The translations under genes were made by a program, and so were the position numbers. From Physella acuta (lineage: Eukaryota > Mollusca > Gastropoda > Physidae), in contig NW_026733222.1 of assembly GCF_028476545.1 (NCBI RefSeq), positions 130,001 to 194,000 of the forward strand: DNA of 64,000 bases, given 5' to 3'. A model generated the notes under the pieces. The model was not told the DNA's origin, ran no database searches, and saw only the letters and a program-made list of their open reading frames with translations. Shown here in pieces: positions 23,947 to 35,635 of this stretch. Numbering within the stretch: position 1 is the first letter of the stretch; each line of letters opens with the position of its first letter.

Positions 23947-24079
23947 GGGTCATCCACTTATGACGACTCATATGAGGGGGAGGTGTGCTAGAAAAAAATT
24001 GACTTTTGTGGACACATGTGGAATAACATTAGGGAGGGTTCAAAATTATATTTTTGTAGGCGTCATGAATGGATAATCC
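23947..24079. mobile_element. short MITE with GGGTCATCCACT ends, copy C
   Basis: Orthologous to 18,558-18,694, with ends GGGTCATCCACTTATGACG and, on the other strand, AGGATTATCCATTCATGACG. The shared position shows an insertion before the B/C split. Confidence 0.6.
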
Positions 24080-24585
24080 TATAAGTTTGATGTTTTAGAT
24101 GTATTCCTTTCCAATTTATTCATTCCCTTTTATTGAGCCATTGTGCTACTCGAATGTATACTGTTACACATTATAAATCACCTGACTAAATTTTGTTTCT
24201 TATTTTTTGTTCTTTGATAGATAATGATATAGACTTTACTCGAAATACTAAAACATAACTATGATACTCTTCCATATTAAATATGTTTAACGTTCTGGTA
24301 GTAATTTTATCTAATCTAAAACTTGCACTATTTGTGTAATCATTGTATATTTATGTATTCATTGTATATTAATTGTTAATATTTTTATCTTTTTTATACA
24401 ATTTTAAAAACTATTTATAAAAATTTTAACTTAACTTTCATAAATCTTTTAAATCACCTATAATAAAACTTGTTGTTTATAAGATTTGTAAATTTGCAAC
24501 ATGTATAACCTGACTTTATTTGCATTTAAACTCTTTATTAAGGTATGCAATCATTTCTTTTGTTTGAAGATACAGATTTTTACCC

Positions 24586-24865
24586 AGAGGCGTAGCGGGG
24601 GGTGGGGTGCGGATCGCACCGGGTGACACCATTTAGGGGGGGTGACACCAAGGCAAAAAATAGCAAAATATATAGAGAAAAATAAATATGAGGGGGGGGT
24701 GCAAATCAAAAGTTTGAGTGGTGGGGGGAGCAAATCGAAAGCTTGAGGGGGGGGGGGGTGCGAATCGAAAATTCGAAAGTTCGTCCCCGGGAAGGGTCGC
24801 TACGCCTCTGGCATTGACACCATTAAGTGCCGCACCGGGTGACACCCGACTTCGCTACGCCACTG
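24586..24865. mobile_element. hAT MITE, 'CAGAGGCGTAGCGA' family, copy 2
   Basis: Ends AGAGGCGTAGCGGGG and, on the other strand, CAGTGGCGTAGCGAAG. Flanks TTTTACCC (24,578-24,585) and CTTTACCC (24,866-24,873) match at 7 of 8 positions. The empty site reads TAGCTTTACCCAGCG in copy B (about 20,001) and TAGCTTTACCCTGC in the second tail of C (about 25,168), so the insertion hit only the first tail. A second internal CGCTACGCCTCTGG end at about 24,798-24,811 indicates a composite, with one member inside or beside another. Confidence 0.8.
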
Positions 24866-25260
24866 CTTTACCCAGCTGATACACATAAAAATCAGTTGTG
24901 TTTTTTAGACGAAGATGAATCAACGTCCACAATCTATTAATAAAATTAAGAAATTATCATTCTTCATGACATTAAACGATCAGGGATAATTTAGTATATC
25001 TGCAGAGTTAATTATTCTAAATCAATTTTAGTTGTATACATTTTTTCAACTGTAATAAAACTTGTTGTTTATAAGATTTGTAAATTTGCAACATGTATAA
25101 CCTGAATTTATTTGCATTAAAAATCTACATTAATATATGCATTAATTTATTTTCTTTTAAGATATAGCTTTACCCTGCTGCTGCTCATAAAAATCGGTTG
25201 TGTTTTAAAGACGAAGTTGAATTAATATCCACAATCTGTTAATAAAAGTATGTACTTGTA

Positions 25261-26164
25261 ATTAAATGATGTAACTACATCTTAACAAATAAATGAAAAT
25301 TTAATTACTATGCGATGATTATTGTTATGATGTATGTTTCAGATAGATATTAGCATGAGTGCAGGTTGGTGCGAAGAGTATAGTGATAAGTGAACACATT
25401 AGAATGATGACTCGATTGAAAGGTAGTGACGTATTTGTGTAGAGACTTGGTTGCTATGAGTTTGGGTGTGAGAGAGTCTAATCTTGATCGTCGGTGTGAA
25501 AGGACGTGTGCTGGCCGGTATGACTCAAGTTTGGAGATAGATATATGCAGATACAAGAATAAAGTGTTAGACAAAGAGTATTGAGTTTGGCTTATCTCTG
25601 AGCGTCATATATTAGTCGGAACTTGAGATGGCCTTATTGGTTCTTAAGGATTGAACCTCTCTACATGGTAGTGGAGATGAATTAAAATGGTATTTGACCA
25701 GCGTAACAATTATCACGTTTTAATTACATGAGTAATTTATGTAGTTTATTTCGATAGAACGAAAATCAACAGTCTTTTTTGTGTTTTAACTGTTGTTTGC
25801 TGAAATGTAACATATTAATAAATGGCAAGCTAGATAGTCAGATATGCCTAAAATACACAGTTACAAAGCCAAAACATATCTGCTAATCGTAAATAAGTTA
25901 TTTGCGTATTAGTAAAAGTATTTTAAAAATTAATTTTCTAAATGAGTAGAAGACACCAAAAAACCTTGTAATGCTGAGTTTTCTGCATTAATCTATATTG
26001 ACAAACTAGAGTCCTTAAGTATTTGAATGATTAAATGGAAAATTTCTCGTAGTCATCTCACCCGTAATGGAGACAAAACTACAGTTTATATTGGGAAAAC
26101 CCTGAAAGTTAAAATTAAAATATTTTATTGTTTTTCTTTTCAAGAAAAGAAAGCTCTGAACATT

Positions 26165-26167
<3 letters not shown>
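25261..26167. other. no recognisable feature
   Basis: AT-rich spacer between copies C and D. A minus-strand 74-codon frame (25,350-25,574) lies in a somewhat less AT-rich patch, but no domain or splice context supports it. Confidence 0.4.

Positions 26168-26206
<39 letters not shown>
26168..26206. repeat. (TA)n microsatellite
   Basis: Short pure TA run just before copy D begins. Confidence 0.9.
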
Positions 26207-26209
<3 letters not shown>

Positions 26210-26269
26210 GATTAGTATTGCTTTGTAGTAGTGTGTAGTGGGAAGCTTAAGGTATATCACGACCTATTA

Positions 26270-28690
26270 AAGCTCCCGTCACTATGTATCGCTTGTTTAC
26301 CCGACATTTTAATATTTTAAATAGTGCTGTCTGCGGTATTTCTACAATTTATAAGTTTTAGCTGCACTCATTTTTCAGAGCAAAATTTTTGTTTTTACTT
26401 GTCTGTTTAAATTGTTTTACCTCGTAGACGATTTTAATATATTCATTAAAACTTTAACAAAATAAACTCTGTAATAAAATTAAAACTGAAAATATCTGCA
26501 AAACATTTATCGAGTAATTTGTCGGTTGTTGTTGTTTTAGATTAATTCCCTTTGATTTTTTGGTAAGCGTCACAGTATCTCTCTCATCGCATCTAATAAT
26601 TTAAAATAATCTAAGTTTTCTGAATGCAATCGTTGTATTAATTTATCTCAATGTTTTGTTTTGGGCTTTCATTTACTTTTTTTATAACAATTTTTTTATA
26701 AAACTCAAATTAATCGCAAGCCTTAACGTAAGTATATAAATTAACTTTACTAAAATACAGTAGTCACATTAATTATTAAGTGTGGGGACTACGCTAAATA
26801 TTTAATTTATTTTTATTTTTTATGCCTCTGTTGTTGTTTAGTTGTTGTTTTTTTTTTTTTTTTGTCTTTCTATTATGTGTACATTATTGAGCTTTACTAA
26901 TACTATGTAGATTAAAAAATAGGTCTATTATATCATCTTTCAACGGTTATTTAATCTGCTCATTATAGTGGTATCGCTTAGTATATTATAAAAAAGGTCA
27001 ATTATATTTTACACTGAGTATTTTAGAATACCTTTTTCGAATTACCTTAAAGTATTTAATAAAACTAATTAAAATTTGTCATTTTATTGATCTCAAAAGG
27101 TCATCATGATGAGATATAACTGGAACAAAGTCAACAGTGAAATATAGTTTTAGATCTAAGTCTTACTGGAAGACATAGCATAGAGTTTTATGTGGGGGGG
27201 GGGGGGCAACTAAATGGGCTGTATTCGCTGATGTCTCGGTGCTTCTCTCAAACACACACAAACACAAACACACACACACATACACACACACACACCACAC
27301 ACAACCTCAACAACAAATAAAGTAGATAGCAATCAGAGTAGCAAGACAGTCCCTCGCGTGTAATCTCCTTGGTTTTTTTTACTGATGGTACCGTAGTAGC
27401 TGCTACTAAAAACTTTTAAATCAGATACTGAAAAGTTAACATATTTTTGTTTTCATGCACATTTTTTGTGTACTGCCCTAGCCACCAGATTAAATTCGTA
27501 TTAGACACACTAGCAAACTGAAGCAGAGGCGTAGCGAGGGGAGGGGGGGAAGGGGGAACATATTTCCCCGGGCGCCGACCTCAGGGGGGGGGGCGCCAAA
27601 ATGGGTTGGATAAACAAATTGAAAATTTGAGAGGGGGGGGGGTGCAAAATCTAAAGTTCGAGGGGAGGTGCAAATCGAAAGTTTGAGGGGGGGGGGGGGG
27701 GGGGGCAAATCAAAAGTTCGAGGGGGCTGCAAATCGAAAGTTTGTCCCCGGGCGCCGGGAAGGGTCGCTACACCTCTGTTCAAATAAAATCAGTTTATTT
27801 TTTACTTTCTAAGTGCATACATAAAAATGTGTAGATATAAATTGTTTTTATTTTAATTGTATTTTAATGCTTGATATTTAATGTAGTTCCATAGCTAAAA
27901 ACTTGAATTGTGTGTACAATAGCGCTGAAAATTAGTACCAAAATCAATCTTAAGATGATTTGTTTTAAAATAAAATCAACATCGAATTCAGGCCAATTCT
28001 ATATCACACTGCATTGTCACCTGGTCATGACTGACGTGTCGAGTTTGAAATAAATCCGTCCAATAGACGTGGCACAAATTTTGCTCGCCAATTTCGACAC
28101 TTGACAAACGAGGCACGAGAAAAGAAAGTAATCCAGTTAAATAATATCGAGAAATAGAAAGACAAAACAGCAACCGAGGAATCAAATAAAAGCTTGGAAA
28201 AGTATATTAAATATATTGGCGTGGGTAGTCCCATAATAACAGTTCATATAGGGAAACCCCAATCAAATAAAATATGCTGTTCTTTATTTCTATAAAAGAG
28301 AGTTCTTGTAGCTGAGACCATAATTTGAGAAATGAGCAGCTTCAAAATGTTTGTAAAAATATATATAGGCCCCTACATTGACCATTGTCCGTCCAAAATT
28401 TTAAGTGTGCACCCCCCCCCCCCCTCCCTCCTCGTCCCCGGAATTGGAAGTGTTTCAAAGGGTCATCCATAAATGACGTCACGCTTTTTTTGGCGATTTT
28501 TACCTCCCCCCCCCTCCCCTCCGCCACACGTCGTCACAAAAAGCCAGACCCCCCCCTAAAATGACGTCACACCTCAACCTACAACCCCCCTCAAAATTGC
28601 AGTTGAATTTTTTTTAAACATCGATATTTTTCTAAAATCTTGTCTAAACTATTACAATTTATTAAAACAGTTATCTAAAATGCGAAATAA
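26270..28690 (+). repeat. segmental duplication copy D (most diverged)
   Basis: Matches A and C from TTTTAAATAGTGCTGTCTGC (26,313) through GTCATCATGATGAGATATAA (27,102), a CACACA tract (27,257) and AGTAGATAGCAATCAGAGTA (27,321). It then lacks the terminal exon-like segment: a hAT MITE lies where that part would begin. The rest resumes from about 27,800, matching copy A 12,300-13,560. The 5' donor-like site has become GAGTAATT. Confidence 0.7.
27524..27778. mobile_element. hAT MITE, 'CAGAGGCGTAGCGA' family, copy 3
   Basis: Ends CAGAGGCGTAGCGAGG and, on the other strand, CAGAGGTGTAGCGACCC. Interior of repeated GCAAATCGAAAGTTTGAGG-like units with G tracts up to about 17 bases. The flanking 8-mers do not match, so one border may have been lost together with the deletion of the neighbouring duplicated segment. 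Confidence 0.7.
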
Positions 28691-29635
28691 CTTCTAAAAT
28701 TCGTTTTCTAACATTGCTTTTTTTCTTTCTCGTATATACGAAGTATAGAGAAAGTATTGTAATCGTGCACAAAAATCACTTGAAATTTTAACAATTTTCA
28801 CCGTATTACACCTCAGTCCTTCATCACATCTGAAGTATAGAGGACTTATTTTAATCGGGCAAAAATTATCAATCCAGATTTATTAAAATAAAGAGGTTTT
28901 ATGCGTAATCCAGTCTGAAAAACTGGGCTTTGCAATTCTGTCCATATGTCTGTGTGTCTGTCTGTCTGTGTGTGTGTGTGTCCGTGTGTAAACACGATAA
29001 CTTGAGTACCGTTACAGCTAGGTTGATGAAATTTCATATATGAGTATTTTATCAAAATCGTAGATCCGTATCAACTTTTGAGCGATTTCCGATAACCGGA
29101 AGTGGTACTTTTTCTACTTTGAATTTTTTAAAAGCCTATAACTTGAGTACTATTTCAGATAGATAAATGAAATTTCACATGTAAGTAAAAGATCTAATTC
29201 TCTACCTTCTGTTAAATTTTGAGTAATTTCCGTTGACCGGAAGTAGTAATATACGCTACTTCCGATTTCTCAAAAAACTAATGTAAATTTTTAAAGTACT
29301 AATAATATTGCGCACTATTATGCACTTTTTTATTTGGCGTTCACTTGGTGTGCAATTCTTTTGTCTACGAGATTTTATTCTATTTTTAAAACTTTAAGTA
29401 TTTAAAATGGATTAAAAATCATAACTATAGCCCGAGTTCCAATACCCTGTTGTTTTATATAAGAATATTCGAGAAAGTTTAGGGGAGATCACTCCCGGTT
29501 TACTTTATAATGCAAAAATGTGATGTCGCAACATCTGAACCCCCCCCCCCCTCCCCCTCATCACACATCGTCACAAAATTACGGACCCCCCCCCCCCCTC
29601 CCCCCTACGAGTGTGCCGTCATTTATGGATGACCC
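28460..29635. mobile_element. 'GGGTCATCCATAAATGACG' element split by R1 copy 4
   Basis: Left end GGGTCATCCATAAATGACG and right end, on the other strand, GGGTCATCCATAAATGACGG form a near-perfect terminal inverted repeat. Between them are two C-rich arms with CGTCACAAAAA-type words and, in the middle, a whole R1 copy (28,723-29,501). Without R1 the element would be about 400 bp. No coding sequence. The same left end occurs at 13,316. Confidence 0.75.
28723..29501 (+). repeat. R1 dispersed repeat, copy 4
   Basis: Full-length R1, close to copy 3 (both share the segment CAAAAATCACTTGAAATTTT and a second hairpin-like ATCCAGATTTAT stretch absent from copies 1 and 2). It sits inside the C-rich TIR element. 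Copies 3 and 4 thus form a longer subfamily. The minus-strand frame 28,846-29,055 is part of the repeat. Confidence 0.8.
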
Positions 29636-30277
29636 CCAAATACCAATTTTCTCAATGAAATTACATCATTTGGTACACATTTAAATACAATTTAATTTTC
29701 CAATTTTGGTTTGTACTATATAGAGAAGCACATCTGATGGTGACATATAGACTTTGGAAGCCTTAGAACTTGAAGCTCATTGCAAAGATCACCAGCATCA
29801 ATATCTTTATTAGAGTTATACATCAACGTTTTCTAAATGTTTGCAGCAGGTGTCTTTTTGTTGATATTGGATATATCATAAAGGAAGCCAAAAAGAATAG
29901 TATGTTGTTCCAATTGTTGGAACAGCTCTTCAATAGACTGTATACTGTATATAGTAAGGTATAATTCTACTTTGAAATAAAATTCTGCTTAGGATAATGT
30001 GGTGCCAACAAATAATGTTGTTTGAAAATTTAAATCTCTCCATGGCTAACGAGTTTTCTAATTCCAAGTTAGATAAAACGAGACTAACAATTAGCTCTAA
30101 TAAAAATTAAAAGTTGCATTTGTCTTAGAGCGCCACATTATGCGGGGGAACGATCACTAAATGATCAACATTAAAATTAGAAAAACCATCTGAAATATTG
30201 CTGAATTAAAATATTAGATTAAATTTCAATACTATTATTTCATTTTATTACCAGAGGCGGAGCTAGAGGAGAGCGAG
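29636..30277. other. spacer with no clear gene
   Basis: AT-rich DNA. The 64-codon plus frame at 29,770-29,964 has no domain. From about 30,251 (CCAGAGGCGGAGCTAG) a relative of the CAGAGGCGTAGC MITE ends seems to begin, into which the next element was inserted. Confidence 0.4.
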
Positions 30278-30516
30278 CAGAGTTTCTTCCAGGCATCTCT
30301 TCGGGGGGGGCAAAGCCCCCCCCCCCCCCCCCCCCGAAAATTTTTTTACCGCCCCCCGAACGAAATGAAATTTATATAGAAAATATATACTTTTAACAAT
30401 GTCGGCCCCCCCTCCCCCCCGAAGAAAGTCTACCGCCCCCCCCCCCCCCCCCCCCCGAAATTTTCAAGTGCTCCCCCCCCCCCCCCCACGGGGAAAAAAG
30501 TCTGGAAGAAACACTG
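30278..30516. mobile_element. hAT MITE, 'CAGWGTTTCTTYCAG' family, complete copy
   Basis: 239 bp with ends CAGAGTTTCTTCCAG and, on the other strand, CAGTGTTTCTTCCAG: 15-bp inverted repeats with one mismatch. A perfect 8-bp target duplication AGAGCGAG flanks it (30,270-30,277 and 30,517-30,524). The interior is largely C tracts up to about 18 bases, with two AAATTTATATAGAAAATA-like patches. This copy defines the family and its hAT assignment. Confidence 0.9.
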
Positions 30517-30524
30517 AGAGCGAG

Positions 30525-31064
30525 TGGGGCGGCTGCCCCGGAGGCCGACCCAGAGGGGGCACCAAAAGTAGTGGATAATAATTTTAAAAGTCCATTACTG
30601 AATTATATGTAGAATTTAGACTGCTGCTTGGCATTACAGACTTATTTAATTATTCTCTACGTTAACTGTGTGACACCAAAATAAAAAGGCAAAGTGATTG
30701 GTAAAAAGCGCCCTGATCTTTCCAAATGAGGGGGGCTTTTTTTCACCAACGCGAATAACTAGATCTATATAGGATAGGCCTAATTTGAGATCACTAAAAG
30801 ATTTCTTAGTTGCCATGTATATGGATACGAGTGCACAAAGCGGTAATGAACGTCAAAGACCTTGAAACAGCCCTGTCCCCCCCCCCCTTCCCCCCAAACC
30901 TGTAGTAAAAAGTAAAAAATCTGCTAGAAACCCCGGTGGGTCGATATTGCGTAGATTCTAGAAACGTTTAAATTTAAATCTAACTAGATCTAGATTCTAG
31001 ACTAGATTTAATTCTTTTCTTTAGCCTTTAGGCATACAGTTATTCCAGAAGTGATGCATTATTT
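30525..31064. other. spacer with MITE remnants
   Basis: Continues the older GC-rich element interrupted at 30,278 (GGGGCGGCTGCCCCGGAGGC) and then becomes ordinary AT-rich DNA with a C tract at about 30,880. No gene is seen. Confidence 0.4.
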
Positions 31065-31518
31065 AAAATCATGTAGGCATCTATAATAATAGTTTCGCTG
31101 TCTGTCAAGAACGCTCTGTCTGACAAGAACGCTCTGTCTGACAAGAACGCTCTAGAGAAAACACAAGCAAAATAAAAACATGCACAGTAATTCGAAAAAC
31201 GAAATATGACGTCGACACATTTAGCGTAGAGTAGAACATAATCTCAAACCAGAGAGTGCACACAGTCATATGACGTCATTGATTCTACATTGAAAAAAAG
31301 GAAATGTTGTCTAATCTAAATGGTTTGCGTGAAGATTTTCTTGCATACAATTCTTCGGGTAGGGGCGAAGCCCCACCCCCCGCGTAAGAACGTCTGAGCC
31401 CCCCCCCCCCCTCCCCAACTCAAAAGAAATTTCCTCATCGATACTCTATAATAAAATTACCGCCTAATTAATGTGTCTAATCTAAAAAGTGGTTTTCTTG
31501 CAATGGGACGGTAGACAT

Positions 31519-31550
<32 letters not shown>

Positions 31551-32280
31551 GGAGGGGTGGGGGGGGGGTGTGTGGGGGTGGGGGGGGTGGTGTGTGGGGG
31601 GGTGGGTTGGTTTCAGTGTTTCTTTCAGACTTTTTCCTCCCCGGAGAGGGGTGGGGGGTACTTGAAATTTTCGGGGGCGGGGGTAGAATTTTCTGGGAGG
31701 GGGCGGACACTGGAAAAAGTATATAATTATATTTCGTTGAATGGGACGGTAGACATGCTTTTTTGGGGGGTGGGGGTGGTGGAGGGGTGGGGAGGGGTGG
31801 TGTGGGGTGGGGTGGGGGTGGTGTGGGGGGGGGGGTGGGGGTGGTGTGTGGGGGGGGGGTGGTGTGTGGGGGGGGTGGGTTGGTTTCAGTGTTTCTTTCA
31901 GACTTTTTCCTCCCCGGAGAGGGGTGGGGGGTACTTGAAATTTTCGGGGGCGGGGGTAGAATTTTCTGGGAGGGGGCGGACACTGGAAAAAGTATATAAT
32001 TATATTTCGTTGAATTGGACGGTAGCCATGTTTTTTTTTTGGGGGGGTGGGGGGGTGGGGGGCGGTGTGTGGAGGGGGTGGTGTGTGGGGGTGAGGGGTG
32101 GGGGTGGGGGTGGTGTGTGGTGTGTGGTGGGGGTGGTGTGGGGGGGTGGGGGGGTAGGGTGGGGGTGGTGTGTGGGGGGGTGGGTTGGTTTTAGTTTAGA
32201 GAAAAGAGACAGCATTATCAGCCTAGCGCCCGTTGTACCCTTCCTCAACGGGCCATTTTTCTCGTAATATTAGGTTATAG
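31065..32280 (-). repeat. right arm of the large inverted duplication
   Basis: Inverted relative of 15,102-17,375. It contains three direct copies of GACAAGAACGCTCT (31,108-31,155), the phrase TTCTTCGGGTAGGGGCGAAG, and the end CAACGGGCCATTTTTCTCGT at about 32,245. It lacks R1. Between the matching parts a G-rich tandem array has expanded. Confidence 0.75.
31500..32190 (+). repeat. G-rich tandem array built from a hAT MITE
   Basis: Three units of about 240-275 bp begin with GGACGGTAGMCATG (31,507, 31,746, 32,020). The first two contain the MITE end CAGTGTTTCTTTCAGACTTT (31,614 and 31,889); the third ends in a related T/G-rich run. Each unit has long GGGGTGGGG tracts. The array is very likely a tandem expansion of the CAGWGTTTCTTYCAG MITE of the left arm (15,387-15,621). 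The long glycine/valine and proline/threonine open frames across it on both strands are composition artefacts. Confidence 0.8.
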
Positions 32281-32664
32281 ATCTAGATCTATAATATCTA
32301 GATACTGATTTTTATTTTTATTCTTTTTAGTGTGTATAGCAAAGTTAGTAATAGTTATCATAGGCTTACACGTTGTTGTTGTTGTGTGTTTTTAATTTAT
32401 TTATTTCCGACCTTGGCTGGTCAGACTACATTCTACCATCATTCTGAAAACTCAAGGTCCTCATTGTTTTGGGGTTAAGTGTCAGAGTTTACGTTCTCCG
32501 AATAATTTTTTTCTTCCGGGTTGTGTTCGAGGTTTGTGATGACAACACATGAAAGTATTGAAAGCTATTAATTAATAAATTATTAGGTCTATAGCCTAAT
32601 TATTATTAATTTATTAACTAGATTCTAGTAACTGGAATCTAGATTTATTAAGATTAAACTTGAT

Positions 32665-33824
32665 GGTGATCTATCGTTTTAAGTTTTAGGTACGTGAAAT
32701 CGCCCGCGACTAGGTCTAGTAATGAAATGTGAAAAACAGGTGACTCCTTCCTTATTAATAAATTTAATAAATTTGTTATTTGGTAATCTATCGTTTCGGG
32801 TACATAAAATCGCCCGCGACTAGTAATGTGAAAAACAGGCGACTCCTTAAATTTTAATAATTATTTCACATTTTGAGGAGGATTTATAGTGATTTATATT
32901 TTGAAAAATACAAAAATGTTTCCTTGTGACATTTATGTACCTGTTTTTAAACAATTGAATTAAAACTTTTCAGTAATAAATGAAGACTAGCGATGTTTCC
33001 AACAGATGCAACCATGCTCATTTACTATAGCATAGCAGTCATCTTGTTTAAGTTTTTTTTTCTAAACTTATAGCGCGTGATTCAGGGGGAAGCCACTCTA
33101 TTTTACAAATGACTGCAGTTTGTTTATATAGCAAATCTTGCTCGCAAACACTGCTGTTTTAAGTTAATTTCTGCCCATATTTATATATTTAGCCATTGAT
33201 TTAGGTTTATTATTCATTTATCTACAATATTTGACACAAACATATCACAATATACTTCTATTAAAGCCTTGACAATGAGGTAACTTTTTTGTACATTACT
33301 AGCCGCGGGCGATTTTACGTACCCAAAACGATAGATTACCATACATTTTAATAATTATTTCACATTTTGAGGAGGTTTAATGTTTTGAAAAATACAAAAA
33401 TGTTCCTTGTTTTATTTATGTAGATACATGTTTTTAAACAATTGAATTAAAACTTTTCAGTAATAGATGTAGCGATGTTTCCAACACATGCAACCATGTT
33501 CATTTACTATAGCAGCCATCTTGTTTATTATTTTTTTTTATTGTAGACTTATAGTGGATAGGGCAAGATTCAGGGGAAGCCACTCTAACTTACAGATGGC
33601 CGCTTTTTATATAGCAAATCCTGCTCACAAACACTGCTGTTTAAAGATAATTTCTTGCCTCTATTGATATATTTAGCCGTTGATTTAGGTTTATTATTCA
33701 TTTATCTACAATATTTGACACAAATATATCACAATAAACTTCTATTAAAGCCTTGACAATGAGGCAACTTTTTCGTTCATTACTAGCCGCGGGCGATTTT
33801 GCGTACCTAAAACGATAGATTACC
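32665..33824. mobile_element. TIR element with 8-bp target duplication
   Basis: Outer ends GGTGATCTATCGTTTT and, on the other strand, GGTAATCTATCGTTTT open ~45-bp inverted repeats that include AAATCGCCCGCG. A perfect 8-bp duplication AACTTGAT flanks it (32,657-32,664 and 33,825-33,832). Inside, a second left end (32,782) and a second right end (33,340) show a dimeric structure in which a ~480-bp internal unit is repeated. No coding frame. An 8-bp duplication with these ends does not point clearly to one superfamily (hAT, P or Mutator-like are possible). Confidence 0.75.
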
Positions 33825-34900
33825 AACTTGATTTATACTATTAGAATCTAATGTAGATCTAGCAGATCTAGGTCTTTTTTCAACTTTACTTTATTGTTAT
33901 TGTTTTAATTATTATTAGGCCTAAATAATAAATATATTGATATATTGTTTTAGCCAGCAATTTGTAATGTGAAAATTTTAGTAATTATTTCACATTTTTA
34001 GGAGGATTTATGTTTTAAAAATTACAAAAATGTTTTAACGTTTCATTAGTTTAGATGTTTTTAAACAATTGTATTAAAAAGTTTCTTTTTGGTAAAATTA
34101 TAGTTAGATTCTAGAGGTGTTAGGGAAGCCACTCTATTTTACAGATGGCCGCTGTTTCCATTAAAGTTGATGTCTTGCCTAAATTGATATATTTAGCCAT
34201 TGGTTTTGGTTTATTATTCAGTTTTCTGTAATATTTGACACAAATATATCACAATATACTTCTATTAAAGCCTTAACAATGAGGTAACTTTTGCGCACAT
34301 GACTAGCCTCGTCCAATTTTACGCAGTTAAAACAATAGATTACCAAATAATTAAATAGGCTTTAATTAATACTATAAAATTAATAATTGATACATGTAGG
34401 TCTGTAAATATTGTGATATATATTTGTGTGAAATATAATATAATAGTTTTTGAGAAAGATTTGCTATATTAACAGTGACCATCTGTAAATTAGAGTGGTT
34501 TCCCCTGAATCTCTAACTATGATTATGTATTTAAAAAAAAAACAACATAAGATCAGAGTTTCTTTCAGGCATCACGAAGAGAGTTAACCTCCTCGCCCCC
34601 CCCCCCCCCCCCCCTCCCCGAAAATATCACGCGCTCCCCCTGAGAAAAAAATCTGAAAGAAACACTGCTTAAGATCGCTGGTAAAGTAAAGGAGCTTGGT
34701 TGCATCTTATGGAGACATCTCTAATCTTTATTTAATACTGAAAAACAGGTGGACCTACATGAAACATTTTTGTAACTTTTAAAACATAAATCCTCCTCCT
34801 AGCAACGTAAAATTATTACCATAAATTTAATGAGTTACCTTTCTTCCACATTACTAGCCTTGGCCAATTTTAAGTATCTAAAACAATAGATTATCTAAAT
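33825..34900. repeat. further units of the same TIR element, partly inverted
   Basis: A third, older unit ends with AATAGATTACC near 34,345 and repeats AAAGCCTTAACAATGAGG (compare 33,265 and 33,745). After it, reversed fragments appear: TAAATTAGAGTGGTTTCCCC at 34,487 is the inverse of the unit's GGGGAAGCCACTCTA. Another end-like TAAAACAATAGATTA lies at about 34,878. Age appears to increase to the right. Confidence 0.65.
34554..34667. mobile_element. hAT MITE, 'CAGWGTTTCTTYCAG' family, short copy
   Basis: 114 bp with ends CAGAGTTTCTTTCAG and, on the other strand, CAGTGTTTCTTTCAG. Flanking 8-mers CATAAGAT (34,546-34,553) and CTTAAGAT (34,668-34,675) match at 7 of 8 positions. It lies in the oldest part of the TIR-element array. 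Confidence 0.85.
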
Positions 34901-35440
34901 TTTAGAGGCTTATGCTATTTTAATTAATTTTATTTAATTTTATTTATAAAATTATATAGTAATATGCTTACTAATAGGCCTAAGGCTAAGGCCTAAGAAT
35001 TTAAGATAATGAGTCGTAATAATTGTAAGGATGGGACAAAAAGAGTTTTGAAGCCTAGATAGCTTTCAATAAAATCTGACTAAGATCTCGAATTCCTTAA
35101 TTTTATGAATTTCTTAATTATTTTACTGTAGATCTAGAATCTAAATCAACCAACTCATAATAAATTAAAAATAAATTAATTAAATAAAAAATAATAGGAT
35201 ATTAATGATAATCTTTCCCATTTTACAAATTATTATTTATCCTCATCCTAATTTACTAAGCCTAACTATACTAAGCTAAGTTTAGTAAGTTAACTTAGTT
35301 ATTAAGTAAGCTTGTCTGCAAGTAACAAGTAGGGCCTACACCCCTCATGCCCTAGTTGTGCATTGACTTTTCATTTTCTTTAAATTTAAAAAAAAAAAAA
35401 AATATTTACAATCACAATAGGCCTCCTCAAACATGCGCAA
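34901..35440. other. AT-rich spacer before the genic half
   Basis: Low-complexity AT-rich DNA with many TAAGCCTA-like words. No feature recognised. Confidence 0.5.
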
Positions 35441-35635
35441 AAATGTAAATTCATTTTATGTTATATATAATCCTCCAACACCCCTGGGGTACTACTTGCT
35501 TCAACTGCACCAGGGAAAGCCTGCCGACAGTTGGAGTGACCTGGAGCAGTCCACTCTCTCTTATCTATGGCCAACATTCCCAAGGGGAAAATGCTAGTGT
35601 GCAACTTGTGTTTTGTGTGCGTGGTGTTTTAAAAG

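Larger units (their letters stand above)
20090..25260 (+). repeat. segmental duplication copy C (best preserved)
   Basis: Carries the whole series of landmarks: CTCAAACCGAAGCAAGCTCC (20,094), the CACACA tract, the promoter-like block, the donor-like TTCAAGTAAGT (21,950), the open segment 22,676-22,834, and the terminal exon-like segment with its own stop at 23,568-23,724. The tail holding TTGTTTATAAGATTTGTAAA occurs twice (24,470 and 25,060), an internal tandem duplication. Two Helitron-like elements and one hAT MITE were inserted later. Confidence 0.8.

Noticed and set aside
31477-32267. Long open frames rich in Gly/Val or Pro/Thr on both strands (up to 236 codons)
   Set aside because: They are translations of a G/C-rich tandem array built from a MITE, with no start context, splice sites or conserved protein.
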